From Herbidospora galbida (lineage in GTDB: Bacteria > Actinomycetota > Actinomycetes > Streptosporangiales > Streptosporangiaceae), in NCBI RefSeq assembly GCF_005233835.1, contig NZ_SZQA01000004.1, positions 1 through 64,000 on the forward strand: a DNA stretch of 64,000 nt, given 5' to 3'. Within the stretch, counting starts at the first letter, position 1; each line of letters begins with the position of its first letter. Both the position numbers and the translations under genes were made by a program. Under the pieces are notes generated by a model, which was not told the origin of the DNA, did not search any database, and saw only the letters and a list, made by a program, of their open reading frames with translations. Positions 9,697-21,388 of the stretch are shown one piece after another.

Positions 9697-10227
9697 ATGT
9701 CCTCCACACGGGTTCTCATCCTGGGCACTCTGCTCGACGGGCCGCTGCACGGCTATGAGGTGCGGCGGCGCCTGGAACTGTGGGGGGCCGCCCATTGGGC
9801 CAACGTGGCCTACGGGTCGATCTACCACGGGCTGGCCAAGATGGCCGACGAGGGGCTGCTGGCCGTGGTCGAGCACGGCAAGGGCGGCAAGACCGTCTAC
9901 GAGGTCACCGACGAGGGGCGCGAGGAGTTCCGGCGGCAGCTGCTCACCTACTGGTGGGAGATCAAGCCGATCGTCGACCCGTTCCAGGTCGCCCTCACGT
10001 TCATGGACCGGCTGGGTCCGGCCGACCTGGTCAACGTCATGGAGGCCCGCCTGGCGCAGCTCCGGGCGGCGGTCTCCTCCACCGAGCGGGCGCTGCAGGC
10101 CAAGCTGGCCTTCGACGCGCCCCGGCACGTCGACGAGTGCATCCGGCTCGCCAACGCCCAGCTCCGGTCGCAGCTCGACTGGATCGAGGGCGCGATCGGT
10201 CGGGTCGAGAGCGGCGAGCTGCCGTAA
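9697..10227 (+). CDS. PadR-family transcriptional regulator
   Basis: 176 residues: N-terminal winged helix (LLDGPLHGYEVRRRLE, then AYGSIYHGLAKMADEGLL) and a C-terminal Vir_Tx-type helical domain (about 95-175). Typical repressor of drug exporters that releases DNA on binding a toxic compound. ATG 9697 is used; the in-frame ATG at 9679 lies inside the operator. The gene is 71 bases upstream of an ABC exporter pair in the same direction, which is the probable target, and overlooks the divergent SDR. Confidence 0.9.
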   Translation: MSSTRVLILGTLLDGPLHGYEVRRRLELWGAAHWANVAYGSIYHGLAKMADEGLLAVVEHGKGGKTVYEVTDEGREEFRRQLLTYWWEIKPIVDPFQVALTFMDRLGPADLVNVMEARLAQLRAAVSSTERALQAKLAFDAPRHVDECIRLANAQLRSQLDWIEGAIGRVESGELP

Positions 10228-10298
10228 ATCGGTTGACCCTGACCCGGCGTCATCCCCGAGGCTGGGTCCTTCCCCCTGAGCGAGAAACGGGTTTCCGA

Positions 10299-11254
<956 letters not shown>

Positions 11255-11258
<4 letters not shown>

Positions 11259-12004
11259 TCCGCCAGACCTCCCTCTTCCTCGGCTACGAGCTCCGCTTCC
11301 TGCTGCGCAACCCGGTGTGGCCACTGTTCGGCATCATGCAGCCGGTCCTCTACCTCGTCTTCTTCGCGCCGCTGCTCGGCAAGACCACCTCCAGCGGCTC
11401 GATGCCCGAGGTGCTGGCCATGTTCACGCCCGGTTCGATGATGATGATCGCGCTGTTCGGCTCGTTGTTCGCCGGCTTCGGCATGATCAACGAGACCCGG
11501 AACGGGGTGCTCGAACGCCTGGCCGTCTCCCCCGCCTGGCCGCCCGCGATCATCCTGGGCCGGGTCGCCAAAGACATGCTGGTCCTGGTCGTCCAGGCGA
11601 TCCTGGTGATGGGCGTGGCCATCCTGATGGGCCTGCGCATCGGCCTGCCGGAGTTCCTCATCATGCTGCTGCTGATGGCGGTGACCGGCCTGTTCGCGGC
11701 CAGCCTCTCCTACGGCCTCGCCCTGGCCATCAAGGACGAGAACGGCGTCTCGCAGCTCGTGCAGTTCTTCGCGATGCCGCTGACCCTGATCGCGGGCCTG
11801 TTCCTGCCGGTCTCGCTCGGCCCCGACTGGCTGCAGACCCTCGCCCGGTTCAACCCGCTCTACTACGGCGTGGAGGCCGGCCGCTCGCTGTTCCGCGGCG
11901 ACCTCGGCGACTCGACCATCCCGATCGCGTTCGCCCTGCTCATCGGCCTGGCGCTGATCACGCTGGTCTGGTCGATGCGCTCCCTGCGCCGGCTCGCCGC
12001 CTAG
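11255..12004 (+). CDS. ABC-2 type exporter permease (DrrB-type)
   Basis: 249 residues with about six hydrophobic segments and the ABC-2 signature region near the C-terminus (LFLPVSLGPDWLQTLARFNP). Forms the channel partner of the preceding ATPase; start overlaps its stop by 4 bases. The set PadR-ATPase-permease is a standard actinomycete resistance cassette; the substrate is unknown. Its TAG stop shares a CTAG (12001-12004) with the convergent RpiR gene. Confidence 0.92.
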
Positions 12005-12813
12005 AGGAAGACGCCGCCGCGTTCGGTCATGCGTTCGTGGTCGTCGAGGCGGGCTCTGGTTCGCAGGGGCGCCGCGTCGGCCATGGCCTCCACCAGGAGC
12101 ATCGCCAGGGCCAGCGGCGCCACGTGGGAGTCGAACACCAGCCGTTCCCCGACCGGCGCGTCCAAGACGACGTCGGCGGGGAAGGGCACGTCGGGGCGGT
12201 CGGTGAGCACGGCGATCGACAGGCCCAGCTCTCGGGCCTCGGTCAGGGCCGCCGCCGCCTCGGCCGGGTAGCGCGGGAGCACCACCGCCAGCAGCCAGCC
12301 CGCCCCGGCCCGGCGGGCGGCGTGGAGGCCGTCGGCCAGCTCCGAGCCGCCGTGGGTGAACAGCCGCACGTCGGGATGGATGCGGCGGGCGAAGTAGGCG
12401 AAGGTCGTGGCCAGGCCGCTGGAGACGCGCAGGCCCAGGATGGGCAGCGGCTCGCTGGCGGCCAGGGCCGCGCCGACCTCGCCGACCGTCGTCGTCAGCG
12501 GGCCGATGCGGTCGCGCAGGGAGCGCAGGTTGCCGATCTCGGCGTCGAGCGCGTCGGGGCCCGCCTCCACCCTGGGCGGCGGGCCGCCCAGGACGAGCGG
12601 GCGCAGCGCGTGGCGCAGCTCCGGATATCCGGCGAAGCCGAGCGCCGCGGCGAAACGGGTCACCGACGGCTGGCTCACCCCGGCCCGGTCGGCCAGCTCC
12701 ACGCTCGACAGGAAGATCGCTTCGTGGAGGTGTTCGCTTAGGTAGTGGGCGATGCGGCGCTGCGCCGGGGAGAGCCGGCGACCGTCGAGGAGGCGTTCGA
12801 GACCGTCGACCAC
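12001..12813 (-). CDS. RpiR/MurR-type transcriptional regulator, likely hut regulator
   Basis: 270 residues. N-terminal HTH_6 domain (about 1-75; ELADRAGVSQPSVTRFAAALG is the recognition region) and C-terminal SIS ligand-binding domain (about 115-245). Begins with GTG 12813 only 3 bases after the hutU stop, with GGGAG inside the end of hutU, so it is cotranslated with hutU. SIS domains usually bind phosphosugars, but this location points to control of histidine use, with urocanate or a related metabolite as possible effector (inference). Operators TGAAT-N6-ATTCA occur before hutU and before the second hut operon. Confidence 0.87.
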   Translation of the reverse strand: MVDGLERLLDGRRLSPAQRRIAHYLSEHLHEAIFLSSVELADRAGVSQPSVTRFAAALGFAGYPELRHALRPLVLGGPPPRVEAGPDALDAEIGNLRSLRDRIGPLTTTVGEVGAALAASEPLPILGLRVSSGLATTFAYFARRIHPDVRLFTHGGSELADGLHAARRAGAGWLLAVVLPRYPAEAAAALTEARELGLSIAVLTDRPDVPFPADVVLDAPVGERLVFDSHVAPLALAMLLVEAMADAAPLRTRARLDDHERMTERGGVFL

Positions 12814-12816
12814 GCG

Positions 12817-14463
<1,647 letters not shown>

Positions 14464-14475
14464 GAGGCACTCTCC

Positions 14476-14491
14476 TGAATGAAAATATTCA
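14476..14491. promoter_or_regulatory. Operator in front of hutU
   Basis: TGAAT-GAAAAT-ATTCA, an inverted repeat with 6-base spacer, directly upstream of and touching the hutU ribosome site. Same half-sites and spacing as at 7645-7660. Candidate RpiR-type regulator site that would cover the transcription start. Confidence 0.62.
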
Positions 14492-14525
14492 CATCCGTCT
14501 CCCGCAGGATACGGCGGCGAGAGTC

Positions 14526-14559
14526 GGAGGGGCACCCCGGCGTCCCGGGGCACCCCTCC
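14526..14559 (-). terminator. Strong hairpin after the ABC exporter gene
   Basis: Arms 14526-14540 and 14545-14559 form 13 base pairs with a 2-base internal loop and a 4-base loop, within the 216-base gap between the ABC exporter stop and hutU. No T-run follows on either strand, so termination is uncertain; it may be a processing or 3'-end stabilising structure. Nothing else recognisable is in the gap apart from the hutU operator. Confidence 0.4.
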
Positions 14560-14679
14560 CGGACGCGACCGCACGTACGCGTTGACCCGGGTCCGGCTCT
14601 GTGGCGAAGGAGAGGCTCCGCTCATTGCGGGGTGCCCCCGATCCGCTCGGGTCACCTCCCCCGCAGGGGAAAGCTCCGG

Positions 14680-16398
14680 CTAGGAGTTGACCAGGAACTG
14701 GGTTGCCGCCAGCTCCCGGTAGAGGTCGTCTTCGGCGATCAGCTCGTCGTGGGTGCCGCTGGCCCTGACGCGACCGGCCTCCATGACGATGATCCGGTCG
14801 GCGCCGGTGACCGTCGACAGGCGGTGGGCGATGACCAGCACGGTCGTCTCGCGGGCCACCTCGGCGATGACCTCGCGCAGCCGCAGCTCGTTGACGGCGT
14901 CGAGCTGTGAGGTGGCCTCGTCGAGGAGGAGCAGCCTCGGGCGGCGGAGCAGGGCGCGGGCGATGGCGACGCGCTGGCGTTCGCCGCCCGACAGCAGGAT
15001 GCCGCGGTGGCCGACCTCGGTCTCCAGTCCCTCGGGCAGCCGGTCGACCAGGTCGTCGAGTCGCGTACGGGCCAGCGCGCGCCGGATCTCCTCCTCGGTC
15101 ACGTCGGGGGCGGCGAAGGTGAGGTTCTCCCTGAGGGTGCCGTCGAGCACGGGGGCGTCCTGTTCGACGTAGCCGACGGCGGCCCGCAGGTCGGGCAGGT
15201 GCCAGTCGGCGATGTCGGTCCCGCCGACGCTGATGCGCCCGGAACCCGGCTCGTAGAACCGCTCCACCAGGCCGAACACCGTCGACTTGCCCGCGCCCGA
15301 CGGGCCGACCAGGGCCGACAGGCGGCCGGCGGGGGCCTCGAAGCTCACTCCGTGGTGGACGGTCGGCCGGTCGTCGCCGTAGCGGAAGACGACGTCGTCG
15401 AAGACCACCCCGACCGGGACGCCGGTGGTCTGGCCCTGGGTCGCGGCCGGTTCGACCGGCAGCGCGTCGATCTCCCTGATCCGGGTCAGCGCGGCCAGGC
15501 CGTTCTGCAGCTGGGTGGCCGCCTGCACCATCTGGCCGAGCGGCGCCACCAGGAAGAACAGGTAGAGCAGGAATGCGATCAAGGTGGCGATGGTCATCGC
15601 GCCGCTCGCCACCCGGGCGCCGCCGACCGCCAGCACGACCAGGAACGCGAGCTGGACCGACAGCCAGGCGGTGGTGCCGGCGATCGACTGGTAGGCCGAG
15701 GAGCGCACGCCCCGGTCGCGGGCCTTCGTGGCGGCGGCCTCGATCACGGCGATCTCGCGGGCCTCGGCGCCGGAGGCCTTGACCGTACGGAAGGCCTGGA
15801 GAGCCCGGTCGAGCGCCGAGCCCATGTCGCCCAGCGCCTCCTGGGCACGGAGGGAGGCCGCGCGGATGCGCGGGAGCAGCAGCGACCCGAGCCCGCCGAC
15901 GCCGGCCACCACCCCGAGGGTGACCACCAGCAGCACCCAGTCCATCACCCCCATCAGCACGGCCGCCCCGACGAACAGCACCGCCGAGCCGACCGCGCCG
16001 ACCAGGCCGTCGGTGATGACGGTACGCAGCAGCGTCGTGTCGGAGGTGACGCGCGAGAGCAGGTCACCGGGCTTGAGCCGGTCGACCTCGGGCACCCGCA
16101 GCCGCAGCACCCGGTCGACCAGCCGCACCCGCGCCGACAGCACGATGCCCTCGCCCATCCGCTCCAGCACGAACTGCCCGAGAGCCGAGATCGACGCGCC
16201 GAGGAGCACCACGACGGAGAGCAGTAACACGGGCCCGAGGACGCTCTCCCCGGCCCCGAAGCGGTCGATCACCGACCGCACGAACAACGGCATCGCGAGC
16301 CCGCCGGCCGAACCGGCGAGCGTGAGCAGACCGGCGAACACGAGCGTGCGCCGGTGAGGTTTGACGAGATCTCCGAGCATCTGCCAGGACGACGTCAC
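14680..16398 (-). CDS. ABC exporter, fused permease and ATPase
   Basis: 572 residues: six-span ABC transmembrane domain (about 15-310), then a nucleotide-binding domain with GPSGAGKSTVFG (Walker A), LSGGERQRVAIARAL (signature), LLLLDEATSQLDA (Walker B) and VIAHRLSTV (H-loop). Half-transporter, presumably a homodimer, of the lipid/drug exporter class. GTG 16398 is chosen because AAGGGGG lies 6 bases upstream; the TTG that opens the frame at 16440 falls inside operator 2. Three tandem operators at 16417-16479 cover its promoter, but no regulator gene is adjacent. Confidence 0.93.
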   Translation of the reverse strand: MTSSWQMLGDLVKPHRRTLVFAGLLTLAGSAGGLAMPLFVRSVIDRFGAGESVLGPVLLLSVVVLLGASISALGQFVLERMGEGIVLSARVRLVDRVLRLRVPEVDRLKPGDLLSRVTSDTTLLRTVITDGLVGAVGSAVLFVGAAVLMGVMDWVLLVVTLGVVAGVGGLGSLLLPRIRAASLRAQEALGDMGSALDRALQAFRTVKASGAEAREIAVIEAAATKARDRGVRSSAYQSIAGTTAWLSVQLAFLVVLAVGGARVASGAMTIATLIAFLLYLFFLVAPLGQMVQAATQLQNGLAALTRIREIDALPVEPAATQGQTTGVPVGVVFDDVVFRYGDDRPTVHHGVSFEAPAGRLSALVGPSGAGKSTVFGLVERFYEPGSGRISVGGTDIADWHLPDLRAAVGYVEQDAPVLDGTLRENLTFAAPDVTEEEIRRALARTRLDDLVDRLPEGLETEVGHRGILLSGGERQRVAIARALLRRPRLLLLDEATSQLDAVNELRLREVIAEVARETTVLVIAHRLSTVTGADRIIVMEAGRVRASGTHDELIAEDDLYRELAATQFLVNS

Positions 16399-16416
16399 GG
16401 TTTGCCCCCTTGGGAC

Positions 16417-16479
16417 GTCAATGAAAGTTGACGACGTCAATGTAGGTTGACGACAAAGGGAGTGTCAACCTGATTTGAC
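16417..16479 (-). promoter_or_regulatory. Three tandem operators over the ABC exporter promoter
   Basis: Three copies of GTCAA-N6-TTGAC at 16417-16432, 16436-16451 and 16464-16479. The two nearest the gene sit in a 19-base direct repeat. On the minus strand TTGACA from copy 3 and TACATT from copy 2 are separated by 18 bases and look like -35 and -10 elements, so a bound protein would block transcription. The form resembles MarR- or TetR-type sites. The regulator must be encoded elsewhere. Confidence 0.7.
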
Positions 16480-16500
16480 GCTGCTATCGGGACGGATGCA

Positions 16501-16537
16501 TGGCGCAAGCCACGGCCGTCCGCGTCTCGCTTGAAGC
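16501..16537. repeat. Dispersed hairpin-forming repeat, copy A
   Basis: About 37 bases sharing AGCCACGGCCGTC and CGCGTCTCGCT with a second copy at 60588-60633, which has an 11-base insertion in the middle. Left and right halves are largely complementary (GCGAG / CTCGC type ends in copy B). It lies in the 266-base gap between the ABC exporter and the mannanase gene. A near-palindrome TGAAGCTTTCA follows at 16532-16542. Confidence 0.45.
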
Positions 16538-16664
16538 TTTCATCCATCCTCACCGGTCACCTTGGGCTTCAGCTCATCCCGGAGGTGGATTCCTGTACAC
16601 CTGCCGCGCCTCCCCCGACTCTGGGGTGCACGCTCCTTAACCGGTTCATGGAAAGGTCCACACA

Positions 16665-18551
16665 ATGAGACGACAATGCGCGCTGGCATGCGCGGCCGTC
16701 CTCACTCTGATCGCGTCACTTCTGGTCGCCGCATCCCCCGCCCAGGCCGCCGTGGGCCTGCGGGTCAGCGGCCGCAACATCGTGGAGGCCAACGGCAGCG
16801 TCTTCGTCATCCGCGGCACCAGCCACGCGCACACCTGGTACACGACCCAGACGAGCTCGATCGCCAACATCAAGGCCAAGGGCGCCAACGCGGTCCGCAT
16901 CGTGCTCAGCGGCGGGCGCTGGCCCGCCAACGGCGTCTCCGACGTCGCCAACGTGATCTCCCTGTGCAAGGCCAGCAAGCTGATCTGCATCCTGGAGAAC
17001 CACGACACCACCGGCTTCGGCGAGCAGAGCGGCTCGGTCAGCCTCGACGCGGCGGTCGACTACTGGATCTCCCTCCAGAGCGTGCTGACCGGCGAGGAGA
17101 ACAACGTCATCATCAACATCGGCAACGAGCCGATCGGCAACAACGCGGTGACGCCCGGCTGGACCCAGGCGACCTCGGCCGCCATCCAGCGCATGCGCAC
17201 CGCCGGCTTCCAGCACCTGCTCATGGTGGACGCGCCCAACTGGGGCCAGGACTGGTCGTTCACGATGCGCGACAACGCCGCGACCGTCGCCGCCGCCGAC
17301 CCGCAGCGCAACACGGTCTTCTCGGTGCACATGTACGGCGTCTACGACACCGCCGCCGAGATCACCTCCTACCTGAACGCCTTCCAGACCGCCGGGCTGC
17401 CCCTGGTCATCGGCGAGTTCGGCTTCGATCACTCGGACGGCAACCCCGACGAGGACACGATCATGGCCGAGGCCGAGTCGCGCGGGATCGGCTACCTGGG
17501 CTGGTCGTGGTCGGGCAACGGCGGCGGCGTCGAGTACCTCGACCAGGTGACCAACTTCAACCCCAACCAGCTCACCTCGTGGGGCACCCGCCTGTTCAAC
17601 GGGGCCAACGGCATCGCGTCCACGGCCGAGGAGTGCACGATGTGCGGCGGCGGCACCCAGCCGACCGACACCACCCCGCCGACCACACCGGGCACCCCGA
17701 CGGCGTCGTCGGTCACCTCGACCGGCGCCTCGCTGTCGTGGCCGGCCTCCACCGACTCGGGCGGCTCCGGCCTGGCGGGGTACAACGTCTACCGCTCCAA
17801 CGGCACCCAGCTCGGCACGTCCACGACCAACTCCCTGGCGCTCACCGGGCTGACGCCGTCGACCGCTTACACGGTTTATGTCCGGGCCCGGGACGGGGCC
17901 GGGAACCTGTCGGGCAACTCGTCGTCGGTCACGTTCACGACGAGCGCCGCGCCGTCCGACACCACCGCGCCCACCACTCCGGGCACCCCGACCGTGTCCG
18001 GTGTGACGTCGTCGGGCGCGTCGCTGAGCTGGACCGCCTCGACCGACTCCGGCGGGTCGGGCCTGGCCGGGTACAACGTCTACCGCTCCAACGGCACCCA
18101 GCTCGGCACGTCCACGACCAACTCGCTGACGCTGACCGGGCTCTCGTCGAACACCGCTTACACGGTTTATGTCCGGGCCCGGGACGGGGCCGGGAACCTG
18201 TCGGCCAACTCGTCGTCGGTCACGTTCACCACCACCGGCGGCACGTCGGGCGGCTGCACCGCGACCGGGACCGTACAGAGCCAGTGGGGCAACGGCTACG
18301 TCGTCCAGCCGGTGACCGTGACGAACGGGACGTCGCCGCGGACGTCGTGGACGGTCACCTTCACGCTGCCCTCCGGGCACACCGTCTCGGGCTCGTGGAA
18401 CGCGAACGTCACGGTCTCCGGGCAGACGGTGACGGCGACGAGCATGGGCTACAACGGCACCCTCGGCTCGGGCGCGAGCACGTCGTTCGGGTTCCAGGTC
18501 ACGCGGCCCAACGGGAACACCGCGACGGTGACGTCGTACACCTGCGCGTAG
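16665..18551 (+). CDS. Secreted endo-beta-1,4-mannanase (GH5_8) with two FN3 domains and a CBM2
   Basis: 628 residues. Signal peptide of about 29 residues ending SPAQA-A. The catalytic domain (about 30-320) resembles Streptomyces ManA-type mannanases (IRGTSHAHTWY, LVIGEFG, GYLGWSWSGN); Glu155 in IGNEP is the likely acid/base and Glu251 in VIGEFG the nucleophile. Two FN3 linkers, 97 residues apart and nearly identical, follow at about 335-525. A C-terminal family 2 carbohydrate-binding module (about 528-628; QSQWGNGYVV, TSYTC) should bind cellulose. Hydrolyses mannan outside the cell. A plain cellulase is the alternative call. Followed by a strong terminator. Confidence 0.9.
   Translation: MRRQCALACAAVLTLIASLLVAASPAQAAVGLRVSGRNIVEANGSVFVIRGTSHAHTWYTTQTSSIANIKAKGANAVRIVLSGGRWPANGVSDVANVISLCKASKLICILENHDTTGFGEQSGSVSLDAAVDYWISLQSVLTGEENNVIINIGNEPIGNNAVTPGWTQATSAAIQRMRTAGFQHLLMVDAPNWGQDWSFTMRDNAATVAAADPQRNTVFSVHMYGVYDTAAEITSYLNAFQTAGLPLVIGEFGFDHSDGNPDEDTIMAEAESRGIGYLGWSWSGNGGGVEYLDQVTNFNPNQLTSWGTRLFNGANGIASTAEECTMCGGGTQPTDTTPPTTPGTPTASSVTSTGASLSWPASTDSGGSGLAGYNVYRSNGTQLGTSTTNSLALTGLTPSTAYTVYVRARDGAGNLSGNSSSVTFTTSAAPSDTTAPTTPGTPTVSGVTSSGASLSWTASTDSGGSGLAGYNVYRSNGTQLGTSTTNSLTLTGLSSNTAYTVYVRARDGAGNLSANSSSVTFTTTGGTSGGCTATGTVQSQWGNGYVVQPVTVTNGTSPRTSWTVTFTLPSGHTVSGSWNANVTVSGQTVTATSMGYNGTLGSGASTSFGFQVTRPNGNTATVTSYTCA
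17667..18236 (+). repeat. Near-identical duplication encoding the two FN3 domains
   Basis: Unit 1 begins at 17667 and unit 2 at 17958, a period of 291 bases (97 codons). Long stretches are identical at the DNA level, including synonymous positions (for example around 17781 and 18072, and 17868 and 18159), which indicates recent duplication or gene conversion. Confidence 0.85.
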
Positions 18552-18560
18552 TTCTCCTGA

Positions 18561-18594
18561 CGGCCCCCTCCGGCGGAGGGGGCCGTTTCTTTTT
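18561..18594 (+). terminator. Intrinsic terminator of the mannanase gene
   Basis: Perfect 11-bp G/C stem (18561-18571 with 18575-18585), 3-base loop, then TTTCTTTTT. Confidence 0.92.
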
Positions 18595-18700
18595 GGCAAT
18601 CGGCACCAATCCGATCGCCGCGATGGGGCGAATAGGCGGTCGAGGACTCCGGCCGGACCCTCCAGAAACCGTCCCATCGTCCCGAGAGGACTTCATCGTC

Positions 18701-20092
18701 ATGGAGCTCCGGATCACCCCGCGATCGCTGGTCGCCGTGGGTGTGGCGGGCGCCCTCGCCGCCGCGTCCTTCGTCATTCTCCGGCCGGAGGCCCCGAGCG
18801 CCTCCTCCCACCGTGAGGCCCCGCTGATCGCGGGCGACCCGCGCAACGACAACACCGACGTGTACGCCTTCACCAGCCCCGACAAGCAGGACACGGTCAC
18901 GCTGCTGGCCAACTGGATCCCGTTCGAGGAGCCCAACGGCGGACCGAACTTCTACTTCTTCGACGTCAACTCCCGCTACAACATCAAGATCGACAACGAC
19001 GGCGACGCCAAGCCCGACGTCGTCTACCAGTGGACGTTCAAGAACGTCGACAAGCGGGGGAACAGCACGTTCCTCTACAACAACGGCCCCATCACCTCGC
19101 TGAACGACCCGAACCTGCTGTTCAAGCAGAAGTACACGCTGACGAAGATCACCCATCGCGGCGCGACGGTCATCGGCACCGGGACGGTGGCGCCCAGCAA
19201 CGTGGGCCGCGCCTCGATGCCCGACTACTCCGTGCTCCGCAACCAGGCCGTCGACGGCGTCAAGGGCGGCGGCAGGCAGTTCGCCGGCCAGTCGGACGAG
19301 GCGTTCTTCCTCGACCTGCGCGTCTTCGACCTGCTCTACGGCGGCGACCTGTCGGAGGTCGGCCAGGACACCACCCGCGGCTACAACGTGCACACGCTCG
19401 CGCTGCAGGTGCCGAAGAAGGAGATCGCGCTGCGGGGGAACGTCTCGCGCAACCCGGTCGTCGGTGTCTGGGCCACCACCGACAAGTGGTCGCCGAAGGG
19501 CTACGTACAGGTGTCGCGTCTGGGCCAGCCGCTGGTCAACGAGGTCGTCGTGCCGGCGGGCCTCAAGGACGCCTTCAACTCGATCAGCCCCGACAAGGAC
19601 GCCTCGATCCCCGAGGTGGTCAAGCGGGTCACCGACCCCGAGCTGCCCAAGCTGCTGGAGGGCATCTACGGCCTGAAGGCGCCCAGGACCCCGCGCAACG
19701 ACCTGGTCGAGATCTTCCTGACCGGCATCGCGAAGGGCAACGGCCCGATCAACGCCGACCTCAACTCGCAGACGCTCAACAAGGACGCCGGGAAGCTGCG
19801 CCCCGCCGAGATGCTGCGGCTGAACATGGCCGTGCCGGTGACGGCCAACCCGAACCGCCTCGGCGTGCTCGGCGGCGACCTGCAGGGCTTCCCGAACGGG
19901 CGGCGGCTCGGCGACGACGTGGTCGACATCGCGATCCAGGCCATGGCGGGCGCGGCGCAGACCGGTCAGCTGGTGCCCGCGCTGGCGGCCGGTGACAAGG
20001 TCGACGCCAACGACCAGCCCGCGCTGTCGACGTTCCCGTACATCCCCGGCCCGAGCAACGTGGCCGTGAACCGGGCCTTCTCCGGGTCCTGA
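18701..20092 (+). CDS. DUF4331 family exported protein
   Basis: 463 residues. An N-terminal hydrophobic segment (about 8-28) directs export, followed by the family hallmark SSHREAPLIAGDP and DNTDVYAFTSPD. DUF4331 proteins have no established activity; the fold is thought to be beta-rich and the motif His/Asp residues could bind metal (inference). First gene of a three-gene set with a TPR protein and a NicO-type metal exporter. Start ATG 18701 with GAGAGG upstream. Separated from the next gene by 69 bases that hold a G/C hairpin (about 20105-20133), possibly an attenuator. Confidence 0.88.
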   Translation: MELRITPRSLVAVGVAGALAAASFVILRPEAPSASSHREAPLIAGDPRNDNTDVYAFTSPDKQDTVTLLANWIPFEEPNGGPNFYFFDVNSRYNIKIDNDGDAKPDVVYQWTFKNVDKRGNSTFLYNNGPITSLNDPNLLFKQKYTLTKITHRGATVIGTGTVAPSNVGRASMPDYSVLRNQAVDGVKGGGRQFAGQSDEAFFLDLRVFDLLYGGDLSEVGQDTTRGYNVHTLALQVPKKEIALRGNVSRNPVVGVWATTDKWSPKGYVQVSRLGQPLVNEVVVPAGLKDAFNSISPDKDASIPEVVKRVTDPELPKLLEGIYGLKAPRTPRNDLVEIFLTGIAKGNGPINADLNSQTLNKDAGKLRPAEMLRLNMAVPVTANPNRLGVLGGDLQGFPNGRRLGDDVVDIAIQAMAGAAQTGQLVPALAAGDKVDANDQPALSTFPYIPGPSNVAVNRAFSGS

Positions 20093-20161
20093 TCCCGTCC
20101 GACCGCCGCCGCGCCCCCTCTCCGCGGCGGCGCCCCCCTTTCTCTCTCTGGAGTCCTTGCC

Positions 20162-21388
20162 ATGCGCTTCCTCAAGCGCGGCGGCGTGGCGCTGGCCGGG
20201 ATCCTGGCCGGGACCATCGCCATCACGGCCGCCGCCATGCTCTCCCCGCGTCCCTCCGCCGACGTGATCGCGGTCTCGTCGGACCCGTTGCAAGAGCGGC
20301 TGCGCCGGCTGCCCGGCGACTACGTCGGCTGGGCCACGCTCGGCTCGGTCTACGTCGACAAGGCCCGGCTGACCGGCGACCCGAGCTGGTACGGCAAGGC
20401 CGAACAGGCCGTGGCCAGGTCGCTGGAGGTCCGCCCCGGCAACCCGGCGGGCCTGACCGGCCGGGCCGCCCTGGAGGCCGGCCGCCACGAGTTCACCCAG
20501 GCCGCCGCGACCGCGCGGCAGGCCATCGCGGTCAACCCCTACGGCGCCCCGGCCTACGGGGTGCTCGCCGACTCCTACCACCAGCTGGGCCGCTACCCCG
20601 AAGCCACCGAGGCGATCGACGACATGATCTCCCTGGCGCCCGGGGTGTCGTCCTTCACCCGCGCCTCCTACGACGCCGAACTGCGCGGCGACCTGAAGAC
20701 GGCGCGGCAGATGCTCGAATACGCCCGCCGCGACGCCTACCAGCCCGCCGACGTCGCCTTCTGCGAGCACTACCTGGGCGAACTGGCCCTCCGCCGGGGC
20801 CGCTACGACGAGGCCCGCGCCCACTACGCCAAGGCGCTGACCGCCGACCCTTCCTTCGACCCCGCCCACGCGGGCCTGGCCCGGGTCACCGCTCTGTCGG
20901 GCGACCTGGAAAGAGCCGCTTCCCTGTACGCCGCCGTCACCGCCCGCCTCCCGCTCACCCAGACCCTGGTCGAGCAGGGGGAGGTCCTGAAGGCCCTGGG
21001 CCGCGACCCCGGCTGGACGACCCTGAAGGCGCAACGCGAGCTCATGCGCGTCAACGGCGTGCGGGACGACATCACCTGGGCCGAGTTCGAAGCCGACCAC
21101 GGCTCCCCGGCCGAGGCCGTGACCTTCGCCCGAGCCGAATACGCGCGCAACCCCAACGTCGTGGCCGCCGACGCCCTGGCCTGGGCCCTGCACCGCGCGG
21201 GCCGCTCCGCCGAGGCGCTCCGGTACGCGGAGGAGGCCACCGCGACCGGCTGGCGCAACGCCCTGGTCATGCACCACCGCGCCGAGATCGAGAAGGCGCT
21301 GGGCCGGAAGACCCGGTCGGCGTCGCTGGTCCGCGCCTACAACCCCCGGTTCACCCCTGCTCTCCCCGCCCTCCAGAGGTCATCATGA
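20162..21388 (+). CDS. Membrane-anchored tetratricopeptide-repeat protein
   Basis: 408 residues. A single N-terminal membrane segment (about 8-28) is followed by an all-helical region with at least six TPR-like units (YVGWATLGSVYVDKA, AYGVLADSYHQLGRYPEA, YLGELALRRGRYDEARAHY, AHAGLARVTALSGDLERA and others). Probably a scaffold facing outward. Its stop overlaps the NicO start (ATGA, 21385-21388), so the two are coupled. Conserved neighbour of DUF4331 genes in actinobacteria as far as I recall; no biochemical role known. Confidence 0.82.
   Translation: MRFLKRGGVALAGILAGTIAITAAAMLSPRPSADVIAVSSDPLQERLRRLPGDYVGWATLGSVYVDKARLTGDPSWYGKAEQAVARSLEVRPGNPAGLTGRAALEAGRHEFTQAAATARQAIAVNPYGAPAYGVLADSYHQLGRYPEATEAIDDMISLAPGVSSFTRASYDAELRGDLKTARQMLEYARRDAYQPADVAFCEHYLGELALRRGRYDEARAHYAKALTADPSFDPAHAGLARVTALSGDLERAASLYAAVTARLPLTQTLVEQGEVLKALGRDPGWTTLKAQRELMRVNGVRDDITWAEFEADHGSPAEAVTFARAEYARNPNVVAADALAWALHRAGRSAEALRYAEEATATGWRNALVMHHRAEIEKALGRKTRSASLVRAYNPRFTPALPALQRSS

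Noticed and set aside
14464-14655. Extended hutU start
   Set aside because: Would include a hairpin and the operator; ATG 14463 has the ribosome site AGGAGAG and starts the conserved domain.
18449-21277. Minus-strand open frame of about 940 codons opposite the DUF4331 and TPR genes
   Set aside because: Composition and lack of motifs show a shadow; the opposite strand has clear domains, a signal peptide and ribosome sites.
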